64,000 nucleotides of DNA from Candidatus Bathyarchaeota archaeon (GTDB taxonomy: Archaea > Thermoproteota > Bathyarchaeia > TCS64). Positions within the stretch are counted from its first letter, which is position 1. Each line of letters opens with the position of its first letter. The stretch lies in NCBI GenBank assembly GCA_014729945.1, contig WJJC01000225.1, positions 1 through 64,000 on the forward strand, written 5' to 3'. The notes under the pieces were generated by a model that did no database searches, was not told the DNA's origin, and saw only the letters and a program-made list of their open reading frames with translations. Positions 24,959-33,511 of the stretch are shown here, in pieces. The position numbers and the translations under genes were made by a program.

Positions 24959-26224
24959 ATGGGGTGTCTTGGAAAGAGGTTTATATTAATGACTGCAACC
25001 CCTGCACAGAGGAGAAATTACTATGTCTTAATCTTATCCGTGGCATCCATGATGATAACAGCCAGTACAATCTACATGGTATTGCCACTATTCTTTGCCG
25101 AGTTTGGCATATCCAACACCCAGAATGGAGTGCTTATCAGCATAGGTACTCTGGCTGGAGTGGTCAGTGGCTTACTGGCTGGGAAATTCAGTGATCAGTA
25201 TGGTAGAAAATGGATACTGGTGGGAGGAACAGCCATCTACGCGGTGGTCTTCTACTTGTTCGCTTTTCTCGGCAAGAATTTCACCACCTTCTTCGCGTTA
25301 AGGTTCTTTGAGGGGATCGGGTTCTACGTGATGCCGGTAATGGTGTCAGCTATGTGCGCTGACATATTTGAGCGACGGGAGCGGGGTAGGATGATGAGCC
25401 TATTTAGTATGTCCAGTGGGATAGGGCAGCTAATCGGACCATTATCAGCGCCTTATCTTATCAAAGGAAATGATTATTACATGTATTTCATGGTTAGCGG
25501 CACCTTTGTTTTGATCAGTTGCCTTGCTTTAGCTTTCCTTGTGAAAGAGACGCTACCCCCTGAACTCAGGGTGGAGAATGTTGAGCCTAAGTTCAGATTC
25601 AACCTGGGTAACTTCATCAACTCGGTTAAAGCCCTGGGAGCCCCGTTTATGATCTTCCTTGGGGCGATACTGCTTTACAGGACTGGTTACACCATGATTG
25701 ATCCCTTCTTCAGCGTCTATATGAGAGAAGTGCTTCAGCTTGATCTCAGTAATACGAGTTATTTATTCGCCATCAGGGCTCTATGTACTCTTACTTTCGC
25801 CCCTATTGCAGGGTATTTAGCGGATAAGTGGGGCAGGAAGCCTACGTTTATTGTGAGTATGGCGTTAGTGGCTGTGGCGCTAGTATCATATACGCGGATG
25901 AGTAAGCCTACGGATATCTACTATGTGCGTGCACTGGACGCAATCGCGGGTGTGGTGGTGTATAATAGTATCAGAACCATTACAGCAGACCTGTTAGCTC
26001 CAGAGGTGAGGGGATTCGGAATGGGGTTATACTCCACCATCAGCCAGGAGAGTAGCACCATGGGAGCTATCTTCGGTGGCTACGTGATTGATGCGCTGGG
26101 TTATAACATGGTTTTCCTCATAGCCGCTGGATTAGCAGCTCTGAGTCTATTCATAGTGCAGATATGGATAAGTGAGCCTGAGGAAGAGCCCATAAGTCGA
26201 GCGGTTGCGCCTGTAGCTCATTAA
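24959..26224 (+). CDS. MFS transporter
   Basis: 421 aa with about 12 membrane segments. The loop GKFSDQYGRKWILVGG (~83-98) is a canonical motif A, repeated in the C half as GYLADKWGRKPTF. RFFEGIGFYVMPVM and EVRGFGMGLYSTISQ are typical of drug or organic-anion exporters of the major facilitator family. The start could also be the ATG 10 codons on (TATPAQRRN). Substrate unknown. Divergent from the frameshifted LLM gene with a TATA-like AGTATAAAT at ~24944. Confidence 0.87.
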   Translation: MGCLGKRFILMTATPAQRRNYYVLILSVASMMITASTIYMVLPLFFAEFGISNTQNGVLISIGTLAGVVSGLLAGKFSDQYGRKWILVGGTAIYAVVFYLFAFLGKNFTTFFALRFFEGIGFYVMPVMVSAMCADIFERRERGRMMSLFSMSSGIGQLIGPLSAPYLIKGNDYYMYFMVSGTFVLISCLALAFLVKETLPPELRVENVEPKFRFNLGNFINSVKALGAPFMIFLGAILLYRTGYTMIDPFFSVYMREVLQLDLSNTSYLFAIRALCTLTFAPIAGYLADKWGRKPTFIVSMALVAVALVSYTRMSKPTDIYYVRALDAIAGVVVYNSIRTITADLLAPEVRGFGMGLYSTISQESSTMGAIFGGYVIDALGYNMVFLIAAGLAALSLFIVQIWISEPEEEPISRAVAPVAH

Positions 26225-26264
26225 GGGTTTTTGGGGGTTCACCCCAGAGACGTTTGAAGTTTTC

Positions 26265-27182
26265 TTAGTATTGTTTGTGTCCCTGTTTACTGTTTTTTAA
26301 TGAAGCGGGAGCTACGTTCTTTGGACGATAGATTTCTCTGTAGAACTGTATAATCGGATACAATCTGGATAGCTGATCCGGGTGCTGCATGCATGGAGTT
26401 ATATGGCTTGCACCGTGTAAATGCCTGAATAATATATTCTCCTCCACATGGTTATCCTCATATTGTTTTAGGGTCCTCTGTGTGATCTTGTCTCCCGTGC
26501 CAAAGAGAAGCATAGCTGGTTTGCCCCAGGCTTTAATCTGGTTCAGATAGTTATCTATTATCTCCTGTATGTTAGTGAACATGTTTGGCTGAAGATTAAA
26601 ATCATAGTTGTGACTGTGATACTGTGTCTCTTTGAGCATCACCTCATTGAGGTATCTGTAAGTCTCCTTATCGAAAATGTATCTCAGCAGGTTCTCAACA
26701 TCAACTTCGTAGTTGAAGCTAGTGAGATAATTAACCAGGTACTTGATGAAGCCCCGTTTTCTATGATTCTGAAGCTCGCTTATGGGTCCACCATAGTTAA
26801 CAAGCGAGTCCAGGTCTGGGTTATCATGTAAGGCGTTTGCTATTATGTAACACCCCATGCTGTGACCAAAACCCATGATGGTATCCAGATCATAGGTCTC
26901 TGATATGTACCTGGCTGTAAAGTTATAGACCTCGCTCAGGCTCTCCATGCTGGGGGATTTTAGGTACTGGGTCTCGCCCATGAAGTCTGGTGCTATCACG
27001 TATGCGTTTAACTGGTTGCACAGGTAGTCGCCTAGGCTATAGGTGGCTCTGATTAGGGATTGCCGGTTAATGATAGCCCCATGAGCCAGAATTATGCCTA
27101 TCCTTGTGTTTCTGGCGGGTTTTTTAATGCTAGCTTTTATCTTATATCTGCTATGATTTAGTTCTATTTCCTGGTGCAACAC
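26265..27182 (-). CDS. Alpha/beta-hydrolase
   Basis: 305 aa. The strand and oxyanion region GIILAHGAIINRQS is followed by the nucleophile elbow GFGHSMGCYIIANAL (Ser ~107). The acid region is LLFGTGDKITQ and the catalytic His is in HLHGASHITPC, so the triad is complete. It lacks a signal peptide. The family includes esterases, lipases and peptidases, and the substrate is unknown. Confidence 0.8.
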   Translation of the reverse strand: MLHQEIELNHSRYKIKASIKKPARNTRIGIILAHGAIINRQSLIRATYSLGDYLCNQLNAYVIAPDFMGETQYLKSPSMESLSEVYNFTARYISETYDLDTIMGFGHSMGCYIIANALHDNPDLDSLVNYGGPISELQNHRKRGFIKYLVNYLTSFNYEVDVENLLRYIFDKETYRYLNEVMLKETQYHSHNYDFNLQPNMFTNIQEIIDNYLNQIKAWGKPAMLLFGTGDKITQRTLKQYEDNHVEENILFRHLHGASHITPCMQHPDQLSRLYPIIQFYREIYRPKNVAPASLKNSKQGHKQY

Positions 27183-27313
27183 ACAGTAGCCAAACGTGGG
27201 TATATTTTAAGTAAAATGGATTTCATCTACAGATGATAACGGATTATTTCTGTATAATCTAGATCATGGTCGCGTAATGATTATAATGCTTTATCCACAC
27301 TTCATAAAGACTT

Positions 27314-28240
27314 ATGGGTAAGCAGACCGGCGAGGTAGTGGAAAAGTGCCCTATATGCGGATCCAGTAATATGGTAGAGGATGTATCAATAGGGGAGACC
27401 ATCTGCAGGGGATGTGGGTACGTCTATCAAGGAAGCATGGTGGATAGGGGTCCAGAGTGGAGGGCGTTTAACCTCAAGCAGAGAAAGGAGAAGACGAGGA
27501 CAGGTTCGCCGCTAACCAATACCATTCATGATCAGGGATTAAGCACCAGTATAGGATACAAGAATAGGGACCACGCGGGTAGAAGATTAAAAACCAGTCA
27601 ACGTAACCGTTTCTACAGGCTAAGAAAGTGGAACCGTCGAAGTAAGTTATCTAATTCCTCGCACCGTAACTTGGCGAAGGCTTTGAAGCATATCTCCCAG
27701 ATGGGGCGTGAGCTGAGTCTTCCACGGAACGTGGTTGAGACCGGGGCAGTCATCTATCGCCAGATTTTGAAGAAGGAAAGGACAAGGGGGCGAACCATTA
27801 AGAGCCTCGCGGCTAGTTCACTGTATATCGCTTGCCGTATCTGCGGGGTCTCCAAGAACATTGGTGATATCGCGGAGGCGGCCAATATCTCTAAGAAGAC
27901 GGCTGCTCGTAACTATCGTTTTCTCTACAGGTTGCTGGATAGGGATATTCCCAGGATTAGTACGGGTAAGATTATCTCCAAGCTGGTTAACCAGTTGGAG
28001 TTATCGGGGAGGGTGGAGAAAGTAGGTTTGGATATTCTTGACCCTGTGACTGAGTTGAAGCTGACCTCAGGTAAGAGTCCTTCTGGTGTTGCGTCTGGTA
28101 TAATCTATATTGGGTGCCAGATTACGGGAGAGAAACGAACTCAACAGAGTATCGCTGAGAAGGCTAGGGTGACTTCGGTGACTATTCGTAATCGTTATCA
28201 GGATATATTGGAGCATGTGGATCTGGTTATCGAGTTATAG
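27314..28240 (+). CDS. tfb: Transcription initiation factor TFB (TFIIB homolog)
   Basis: 308 aa. The N-terminal zinc ribbon is CPICGSSNMV...ICRGCGYVY (~13-36). The B-reader/linker contains DRGPEWRAF and TGSPLTNTIHDQGLSTSIG. Two cyclin repeats follow (ALKHISQMGRELSLPRNVVE and GRVEKVGLDILDPVTELKL, with AASSLYIACRICG and ASGIIYIGCQITG). It recruits RNA polymerase to TBP-bound promoters and contacts BRE. TBP is encoded ~0.5 kb downstream on the opposite strand. Confidence 0.97.
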   Translation: MGKQTGEVVEKCPICGSSNMVEDVSIGETICRGCGYVYQGSMVDRGPEWRAFNLKQRKEKTRTGSPLTNTIHDQGLSTSIGYKNRDHAGRRLKTSQRNRFYRLRKWNRRSKLSNSSHRNLAKALKHISQMGRELSLPRNVVETGAVIYRQILKKERTRGRTIKSLAASSLYIACRICGVSKNIGDIAEAANISKKTAARNYRFLYRLLDRDIPRISTGKIISKLVNQLELSGRVEKVGLDILDPVTELKLTSGKSPSGVASGIIYIGCQITGEKRTQQSIAEKARVTSVTIRNRYQDILEHVDLVIEL

Positions 28241-28457
28241 TGTTGTTTCTTGGTCGTGGTTGCCAGAGTTCTCGGGTTTTCTGGGGGAGAGTTAAGAATG
28301 TTGTGTAATCACTTAATTATTGATACTCAGTAGGATTCTCTGATAAGGAGTTTTAAAGAGTTAGGAGAATTTCTCAACATTATGGGGTTTAAAAAAGTTA
28401 CTCTCTAAAAAGATTGTATTAATGTAACCATTAAAAGCGCCCCCGTCATTATAATGT

Positions 28458-28691
28458 ATGAAAATGACTGTAGATATCAATATTGAAACAGCTAAAGAAA
28501 TGATAATAGAGGAATTAGATAGCTTAGAGGAGCAGGATAGAAAACCTAAGGTAAAATTCAAGGACATTTATCAGGGAAATAAGGAATGGAGCCCAATATT
28601 CTTTAAGGCTGGAAAAGAGCTTGACTCAATGAACGAGGATCTTGAGATGGGTCTCAAGTGGGGATACCATCACATGGAAAAAGTCAATTAA
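28458..28691 (+). CDS. Small acidic hypothetical protein
   Basis: 77 aa, highly charged. The N-terminus TVDINIETAKEMIIEELDSLEEQ is helical. The ending GLKWGYHHMEKVN is distinctive. No family recognised and no signal. It sits between TFB and TBP with AT-rich flanks and a start preceded by an ATAATGT stretch. Plausible but weakly supported. Confidence 0.45.
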   Translation: MKMTVDINIETAKEMIIEELDSLEEQDRKPKVKFKDIYQGNKEWSPIFFKAGKELDSMNEDLEMGLKWGYHHMEKVN

Positions 28692-28730
28692 CACTCTTAT
28701 CCAAGGATTATTCCGTAAAAATAGTTATTA

Positions 28731-29315
28731 TTAGAAAAATAAGGCGTAGTCCTCTAACAGGTCGTATATCTTATTCACTGATTCATGAACCAGCCCTTCG
28801 CTTTTCCCGCCTGTGCAAACTATCTTACCTGAACTGAATAATAGTAGAACAGTCTTAGGGTCACTCATCCGGTAGATTAGACCTGGGAACTGCTCGGGCT
28901 CATACATCACGTTCTCCATTATGTCGGCGGCAGTCTCCAAATCCACCATGTGACCAAGGTTCGCCGACGCTACAATGTTCTGGATCTCGATCTCTGGTTT
29001 CCCGATGACTATTATGCCATTGGCTTTTAGCTCCCTGACGACTTTTCGTACAGCAACCTTGGCTAGTTTCTCTGATTTAGCTCCGGTGCACACCATCTTG
29101 CCTGTACTGAATATGAGGGTGGCTGTTTTAGGTCTCTTTAGTCGGAACACGAGACCAGGAAACCGTTTGGGGTTGTACTCGGTGTTCCTGAAGTTTTTCA
29201 TTATGTCTACTAGGTTGAATTGCTGATTGAGGGTTACTGAGGCTACGACGTTTTGGATTTCTATCTCAAGGTCTCGTTCCTCGGTGGTGTCGGGGGTTTC
29301 TGGTGATGTGTTCAT
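28731..29315 (-). CDS. tbp: TATA-box-binding protein TBP
   Basis: 194 aa, the usual size. It contains two homologous ~90-residue repeats forming the saddle: IEIQNVVASVTLNQQFNLV with FPGLVFRLKRPKTATLIFS and GKMVCTGAKSEK, then IEIQNIVASANLGHMVDLE with FPGLIYRMSDPKTVLLLFS and GKIVCTGGKSEG. It binds promoter TATA boxes and recruits TFB. A short N-terminal extension (MNTSPETPDTTEERD) is acidic. Monocistronic. Confidence 0.97.
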   Translation of the reverse strand: MNTSPETPDTTEERDLEIEIQNVVASVTLNQQFNLVDIMKNFRNTEYNPKRFPGLVFRLKRPKTATLIFSTGKMVCTGAKSEKLAKVAVRKVVRELKANGIIVIGKPEIEIQNIVASANLGHMVDLETAADIMENVMYEPEQFPGLIYRMSDPKTVLLLFSSGKIVCTGGKSEGLVHESVNKIYDLLEDYALFF

Positions 29316-29418
29316 ATTTTTTCACGCGGCCTTTTCTTTATGCCTTAGCCTTTTAAGGGGTTTAAATGCAAAACCGTGGAAAAGGTTATCTCAGTTTGTT
29401 ATAAGGGTTGGGATAATT

Positions 29419-30267
29419 CTATGTCTCTGGGCTGGTTGTCTTTACGGTTATTTGCAGGTTTTTGAGATAGTTTCGCAGATAAAGGCCGATTAATGTGCCA
29501 CCTAGCAAGAATATGATTATCTGGGACAAGCTTGCTGGTGTGCCAGCGATCTGCATGAAAATTATCATACCGGCAACGGCTACTGCGATGCTGAATGCTT
29601 TCACCAGTATGACTGGTGCTAGGATGTAGCCGGTTGTCTCCTGTTTCTGGAGTAGCCAGATGGTGAGTATAGTTAATGGTAGGAGTATGCTATAATCCTG
29701 GAAGGGTATTATGAGGGTATGGAAGCCCTCGCTGGTGATGGCGGCCGGGGTTCCTCCCTGGAGGTAGTAGGTGGCTAGGTCTGGGGTCCAGAGTAAAGCG
29801 ATTATAACAATGATTAACCCGAGTACATACTGGGTTCTCCGCCTAGTTGTCTTTTTTGATTCTATTTCCAGTTTATCGATGTTGAGCCCAGCCAGGTTGA
29901 GTAAAGTAGCGTAGAGACTGAAGGCGAAGGCTGCTGTGTAGAGAATGAAACCGGAATTAAGTTTGAATAATACACCGTAGGAGAGATAAGTGTAAGCATA
30001 GTAGGCTAGGACCCCAAGCCATATGAGTCTGGCTTTGATGGATCCTCTGCGAGCATAACTCATGGAGTATAAGAGGGCTGGTACGCCGAGTATGAGATTT
30101 ACCAGGTCTTGTCCAATTACCTGTGCTTTAGCTGACGTGGTTTCTTTAAGGAATATGGGGGGGTATAGTAGGTCTATTAGTGAGACTGCGATGGTTAGTA
30201 TTACGACGCCCAGCGATAATTTGTAGCTTAGCCCAGTTTTCCATTCTTCATTGTTCATAGTTTTCAC
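29419..30267 (-). CDS. Polytopic membrane protein
   Basis: 282 aa with about 8 hydrophobic segments (e.g. LSLGVVILTIAVSLIDLLY, VNLILGVPALLYSMSYA, YVLGLIIVIIALLW, LAPVILVKAFSIAVAVAGMI). Short loops separate them and there is no signal. No family recognised. The gene is on the minus strand yet lies in a G+T-rich part of the + strand. Function unknown. Confidence 0.6.
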   Translation of the reverse strand: MKTMNNEEWKTGLSYKLSLGVVILTIAVSLIDLLYPPIFLKETTSAKAQVIGQDLVNLILGVPALLYSMSYARRGSIKARLIWLGVLAYYAYTYLSYGVLFKLNSGFILYTAAFAFSLYATLLNLAGLNIDKLEIESKKTTRRRTQYVLGLIIVIIALLWTPDLATYYLQGGTPAAITSEGFHTLIIPFQDYSILLPLTILTIWLLQKQETTGYILAPVILVKAFSIAVAVAGMIIFMQIAGTPASLSQIIIFLLGGTLIGLYLRNYLKNLQITVKTTSPET

Positions 30268-30382
30268 TTGGATATGTATGGTTATAAACCCTTAAGATAG
30301 GGTTTAGCCTTGGTTAATAAACTTGAATCTTTTAGGCATGCTAAAGGAAAACCCTAAAAGCCGTGCTTATTGTTGTTGACCG

Positions 30383-31246
30383 ATGAATAAGAAGTCCACG
30401 GCGTTACTGGCTATTCTGGGCGGGGTCTTGATCTTTGGTATCAAGATGTATTCCTGGGTAATTAGCGGTTCTGTTGCTCTTCTCTCGGATGCTTTGGAGT
30501 CTATTGTTAATATTCTGGCTTCGTTGATGATGTTTGTCAGTGTCTGGATCAGTGAGAAGCCGGCTGATGAGGATCACATGTATGGTCATCAGAAGATTGA
30601 GAACCTCTCTTGTTTCATGGAGGGAGTTCTGGTGGTGGTGGCAGGTGTCTTGATCGGTAGGGCAGCTTATACCCGGTTTCTGAACCCGGGGGTTCTTGAG
30701 AAACTTGACTTTGCTGTGCTTGTCTCTTTGTTTGCCACTAGCTTGAATGGTGCTATCTCATGGGGGTTGATGAGGACAGCCCGGGAGACTAATAGTTTGG
30801 CTCTGGAGGGTGACGCTAAGCATCTCTTGTCTGATGTTTTCTCGTCAGTGGGTGTCGCTGCGGGTTTGTTTCTGGGGGAGAGGCTGGGTTTGTATATATT
30901 GGACCCATTGATGGCGATGGTAATCGGGTTGATGGTTATCCGGATGGGAGTAGACTTGCTTTGGAAGGCTGGAGGTGGACTAATGGATGAAGCGTGCGCG
31001 AATACAGAGCTGGAGATCAGACGGGTTTTGGATCGTCATACGAGCAGGTTTGTGGATTATCATGGCTTGAAGACCCGGAGGAGTGGGGACAGGGTTTTCG
31101 CTGAGCTCCACCTAAGTATGGATGGCGGATTGTCGGTGAAAGAGGCTCACGATTTCACGGATCACCTTGAACAGGATCTGAGACAAGAAGTACCCCACGT
31201 GGAAGTAGCCATTCACGTTGAGCCCCCAAAAAAGAAGAAACTCTAG
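30383..31246 (+). CDS. Cation diffusion facilitator (CDF) transporter
   Basis: 287 aa with about 6 membrane segments. SVALLSDALESIVNILASL (TM2 metal site, D of the SDALES segment), DEDHMYGHQKIENL, and AKHLLSDVFSSVGVAAGL (TM5) are the paired metal-binding segments of CDF antiporters, which export Zn2+, Fe2+ or Mn2+ against protons. The C-terminal cytoplasmic domain (DRHTSRFVDYHGLKTRRSG; HVEVAIHVEPPKKKKL) is the ferredoxin-like CDF dimerisation domain. Metal specificity not determined. Confidence 0.92.
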   Translation: MNKKSTALLAILGGVLIFGIKMYSWVISGSVALLSDALESIVNILASLMMFVSVWISEKPADEDHMYGHQKIENLSCFMEGVLVVVAGVLIGRAAYTRFLNPGVLEKLDFAVLVSLFATSLNGAISWGLMRTARETNSLALEGDAKHLLSDVFSSVGVAAGLFLGERLGLYILDPLMAMVIGLMVIRMGVDLLWKAGGGLMDEACANTELEIRRVLDRHTSRFVDYHGLKTRRSGDRVFAELHLSMDGGLSVKEAHDFTDHLEQDLRQEVPHVEVAIHVEPPKKKKL

Positions 31247-31444
31247 ATTTGATCATTATTAATGACACGATTACGACGAAGAGATATTATGCAGTTGTAT
31301 AGGCTTGATTTCTATACAGGGTATTGGTTCCAGAGGTCTACCACGTGTTCGCTATGAAGAAGCGAAAAAATTCTAAGTTAAATAAAAATATGTCCAATTA
31401 AAGAATCTAATAAAACTATCTGGTACTATTTTGAAGCTAGTAGG
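31247..31444. other. AT-rich intergenic region at strand-composition switch
   Basis: About 200 bp between the CDF gene and tRNA-Gln. TTAAATAAAAATATGTCC near 31378-31395 is notably A/T-rich. No gene. The + strand changes from G+T-rich to A+C-rich across this interval. Confidence 0.4.
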
Positions 31445-31520
31445 TGGTAGCCCGGCAGAGATTCGAACTCTGGTCTGAGGCTCCAAAGGCCCCCATCCTT
31501 GTCCGCTAGACGACCGGGCT
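31445..31520 (-). tRNA. tRNA-Gln (anticodon TTG)
   Basis: On the reverse strand, acceptor AGCCCGG pairs with CCGGGCT. The anticodon stem GGGGC/GCCTC encloses CTTTGGA (anticodon TTG, codon CAA). The T arm is CAGAG-TTCGAAT-CTCTG. Discriminator A is followed by encoded CCA. Confidence 0.96.
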
Positions 31521-31577
31521 ACGCTGACACCAATAAACCCCCAAAGTTATAAATCTTATAACAAACACCACGCAAAC

Positions 31578-32057
31578 ATGATAAAAACCCGCAGAGCCAC
31601 ACAACAAGACCACCAACGGATCCACAAATACAAGACACAACTACAACAACACCTCTACAGATCCAATCCCGCTACGTGGAGACGAGACCCAGAGTCACAG
31701 GAATTCAACGAAGAAGTCACCCAGGAAATACAAAACCATACCCTAATCGCCACAGTAGACAAACAGCCAGCTGGATACATCTCAGTTAAGACCACTACAC
31801 GAGACAAGAAACCCACCCGAGTAGGCATGATACTAAACCTATACATAGATCCAAGACACAGGAGAAAAGGAGTAGCCACCACCCTAGTAAGAGACACCCT
31901 CAAATACTTCAAGAAAGAAAAAGTAGAGGAAATCACACTCCGCTACCAAATCGGCAACAAGGAAGCAGAAGAATTCTGGACAAGACTAGGATTCCAACCC
32001 ATCATAACCACCGCAAACACAACACCTGAAAAGCTAAAAGAAAATCTCGGAAAATAA
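31578..32057 (+). CDS. GNAT-family N-acetyltransferase
   Basis: 159 aa. The central GNAT core is AGYISVKTTTRDKK, then VGMILNLYIDPRHRRKGVATTLVRD, which includes the acetyl-CoA-binding P-loop RHRRKGVAT, then GNKEAEEFWTRLGFQP, the family's closing motif. It transfers an acetyl group from acetyl-CoA to an amine, substrate unknown. The coding strand is very A+C-rich. It may be the RimI-like or small-molecule class, which cannot be separated here. Confidence 0.85.
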   Translation: MIKTRRATQQDHQRIHKYKTQLQQHLYRSNPATWRRDPESQEFNEEVTQEIQNHTLIATVDKQPAGYISVKTTTRDKKPTRVGMILNLYIDPRHRRKGVATTLVRDTLKYFKKEKVEEITLRYQIGNKEAEEFWTRLGFQPIITTANTTPEKLKENLGK

Positions 32058-32224
32058 CCCTAAAAAAAAGGAGTAGAGACGGAACAACAAACCCTAGAAA
32101 AGCCTCTTTCAAAGAACACACCCAACCAGAACAGTACAGATCACACCACATCCATCATAAAAACGGGTATAGTTAAAACAACAGACATCCATGAAAACAC
32201 CAAAGCAATAAAAGCAACCCCACC

Positions 32225-32530
32225 ATGAAACACCAAATGAAACCCACAAATAAACAACTACAAGAACTCAAAGCAGCAGCCCACCACCTCGACCCACTAA
32301 TCCAGATAGGCCGAAATGGACTCACCCCAGAACAAATCCAACGAATCAACTCAGCCCTAACACACCACGAACTAGTCAAAATAAGATACAACGACTACAA
32401 AAACCAGAAAGAAACCATATCACGGGAAATCACAGAAAAAACCGACAGCCACAGAGTCGACCTCATAGGACACACATTAATCATATATCGGCAAAACCCC
32501 GATAAGGCCCAACGAAAATACATTCTATAA
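32225..32530 (+). CDS. YhbY-like CRM-domain RNA-binding protein
   Basis: 101 aa, essentially one CRM domain. KQLQELKAAAHHLDPLIQIGRNGLT contains the GxxG-like IGRNGLT loop (~36-42), followed by HHELVKIRYNDYKNQKE and the closing HTLIIYRQNP. Homologs bind the large ribosomal subunit precursor. The 5' flank (~165 bp after the GNAT gene) is A+C-rich and shows no gene. The next genes are regulators. Confidence 0.88.
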   Translation: MKHQMKPTNKQLQELKAAAHHLDPLIQIGRNGLTPEQIQRINSALTHHELVKIRYNDYKNQKETISREITEKTDSHRVDLIGHTLIIYRQNPDKAQRKYIL

Positions 32531-32579
32531 AATCAGAGAACAAACAACTTTTAACCCAGAATATCAAAAAATATACAGA

Positions 32580-33062
32580 ATGGTCAGACAAAAAATAGAC
32601 AAAATCGACATCACCATAATACGAAACCTCCAACTAGACGCAAGAACAAACTACACCGACATCGCCCGACAATGCGACGTAAGCGTAGACACCATAATCA
32701 AACGATACCACAAACTACAGGAAAAAGGAATAATCACAGACACCACACTCCTCCTAGACCCCCGAAAACTAGACAAAAAAATTATAGCCCACTTCAACAT
32801 CGACACCGAGCCCCACGCCATCCCCGAGATACTCACCTACCTAGAAAAACAACCCGGCATAATATTCACCACTCATGCCATGGGTGAATACGACATATTC
32901 ACAATAGCCCAAGCCCAGACCATGAACGAGATGAACAAACTCAAAGAAAAAATCCAGAGCCACACCATGATACGCGAGACCAAGACCAGCATCTGGGTAG
33001 ACCAATTCCTCCTCTGCCCCCAAAACTTCGAACTAGAAAATCTGCTGGAGACAGAGCAATGA
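32580..33062 (+). CDS. Lrp/AsnC-family transcription regulator (first of tandem pair)
   Basis: 160 aa. The N-terminal winged helix-turn-helix is DKIDITIIRNLQLDARTNYTDIARQCDVS with recognition helix VDTIIKRYHKLQEKGII. The C-terminal RAM-like domain includes THAMGEYDIFTIAQAQTMNEMN, and its closing strand TKTSIWVDQF resembles Lrp. It probably binds DNA as an oligomer whose activity responds to amino acids. ATGA overlap with the second regulator implies joint translation. Regulated genes unknown; SHMT lies immediately convergent. Confidence 0.83.
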   Translation: MVRQKIDKIDITIIRNLQLDARTNYTDIARQCDVSVDTIIKRYHKLQEKGIITDTTLLLDPRKLDKKIIAHFNIDTEPHAIPEILTYLEKQPGIIFTTHAMGEYDIFTIAQAQTMNEMNKLKEKIQSHTMIRETKTSIWVDQFLLCPQNFELENLLETEQ

Positions 33063-33511
33063 AAGAATTAGACCAAAAAATCATAGAATATCTGGTAGAC
33101 GACGCCAGAATGAGCTTCCGTCAGATAGCTAAAAACACCGACAAATCCACAGACACCATCATCAACCATTATAACAAACTCATGGAAGAAGGTATCATAC
33201 GAGGAAGCACCATCGTCCTAAACCCCCACGAAATCAACTACGAAGGAATAGCAGCCTTCGAGATAGACGTCTCAAGCAACCATGAGACCACCAGTGACAA
33301 GATACTCAAACAGCTAATAGAAATGCCCAACGTGATAGTCGCCACAAAAACAGTGGGCGAACACGACCTACTAGCCCTAACAGTAATCCACAACCTACGA
33401 CACTACCAAGAGATCAGCGAAGAGATAAGCCAGATACGGGGAATAAAAAACCAGAAATCAAACATCTGGACCGGAAATAAACACATACACCCCAAATACT
33501 TCATAATCTAA
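33059..33511 (+). CDS. Lrp/AsnC-family transcription regulator (second of tandem pair)
   Basis: 150 aa, clearly paralogous to the preceding gene. DQKIIEYLVDDARMSFRQIAKNTDKS then TDTIINHYNKLMEEGIIRG forms the HTH. VGEHDLLALTVIHNLRHYQE and QKSNIWTGNKHIHP form the RAM-like part. The two could heterodimerise. The ATG sits in the ATGA overlap with the first gene. The stop interlocks with that of SHMT (CTAA), leaving no space for a terminator. Confidence 0.82.
   Translation: MKELDQKIIEYLVDDARMSFRQIAKNTDKSTDTIINHYNKLMEEGIIRGSTIVLNPHEINYEGIAAFEIDVSSNHETTSDKILKQLIEMPNVIVATKTVGEHDLLALTVIHNLRHYQEISEEISQIRGIKNQKSNIWTGNKHIHPKYFII

Noticed and set aside
32060..32224. Gene or RNA in A+C-rich gap before the CRM-domain gene
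   Set aside because: No open frame longer than a few codons and no recognisable fold.
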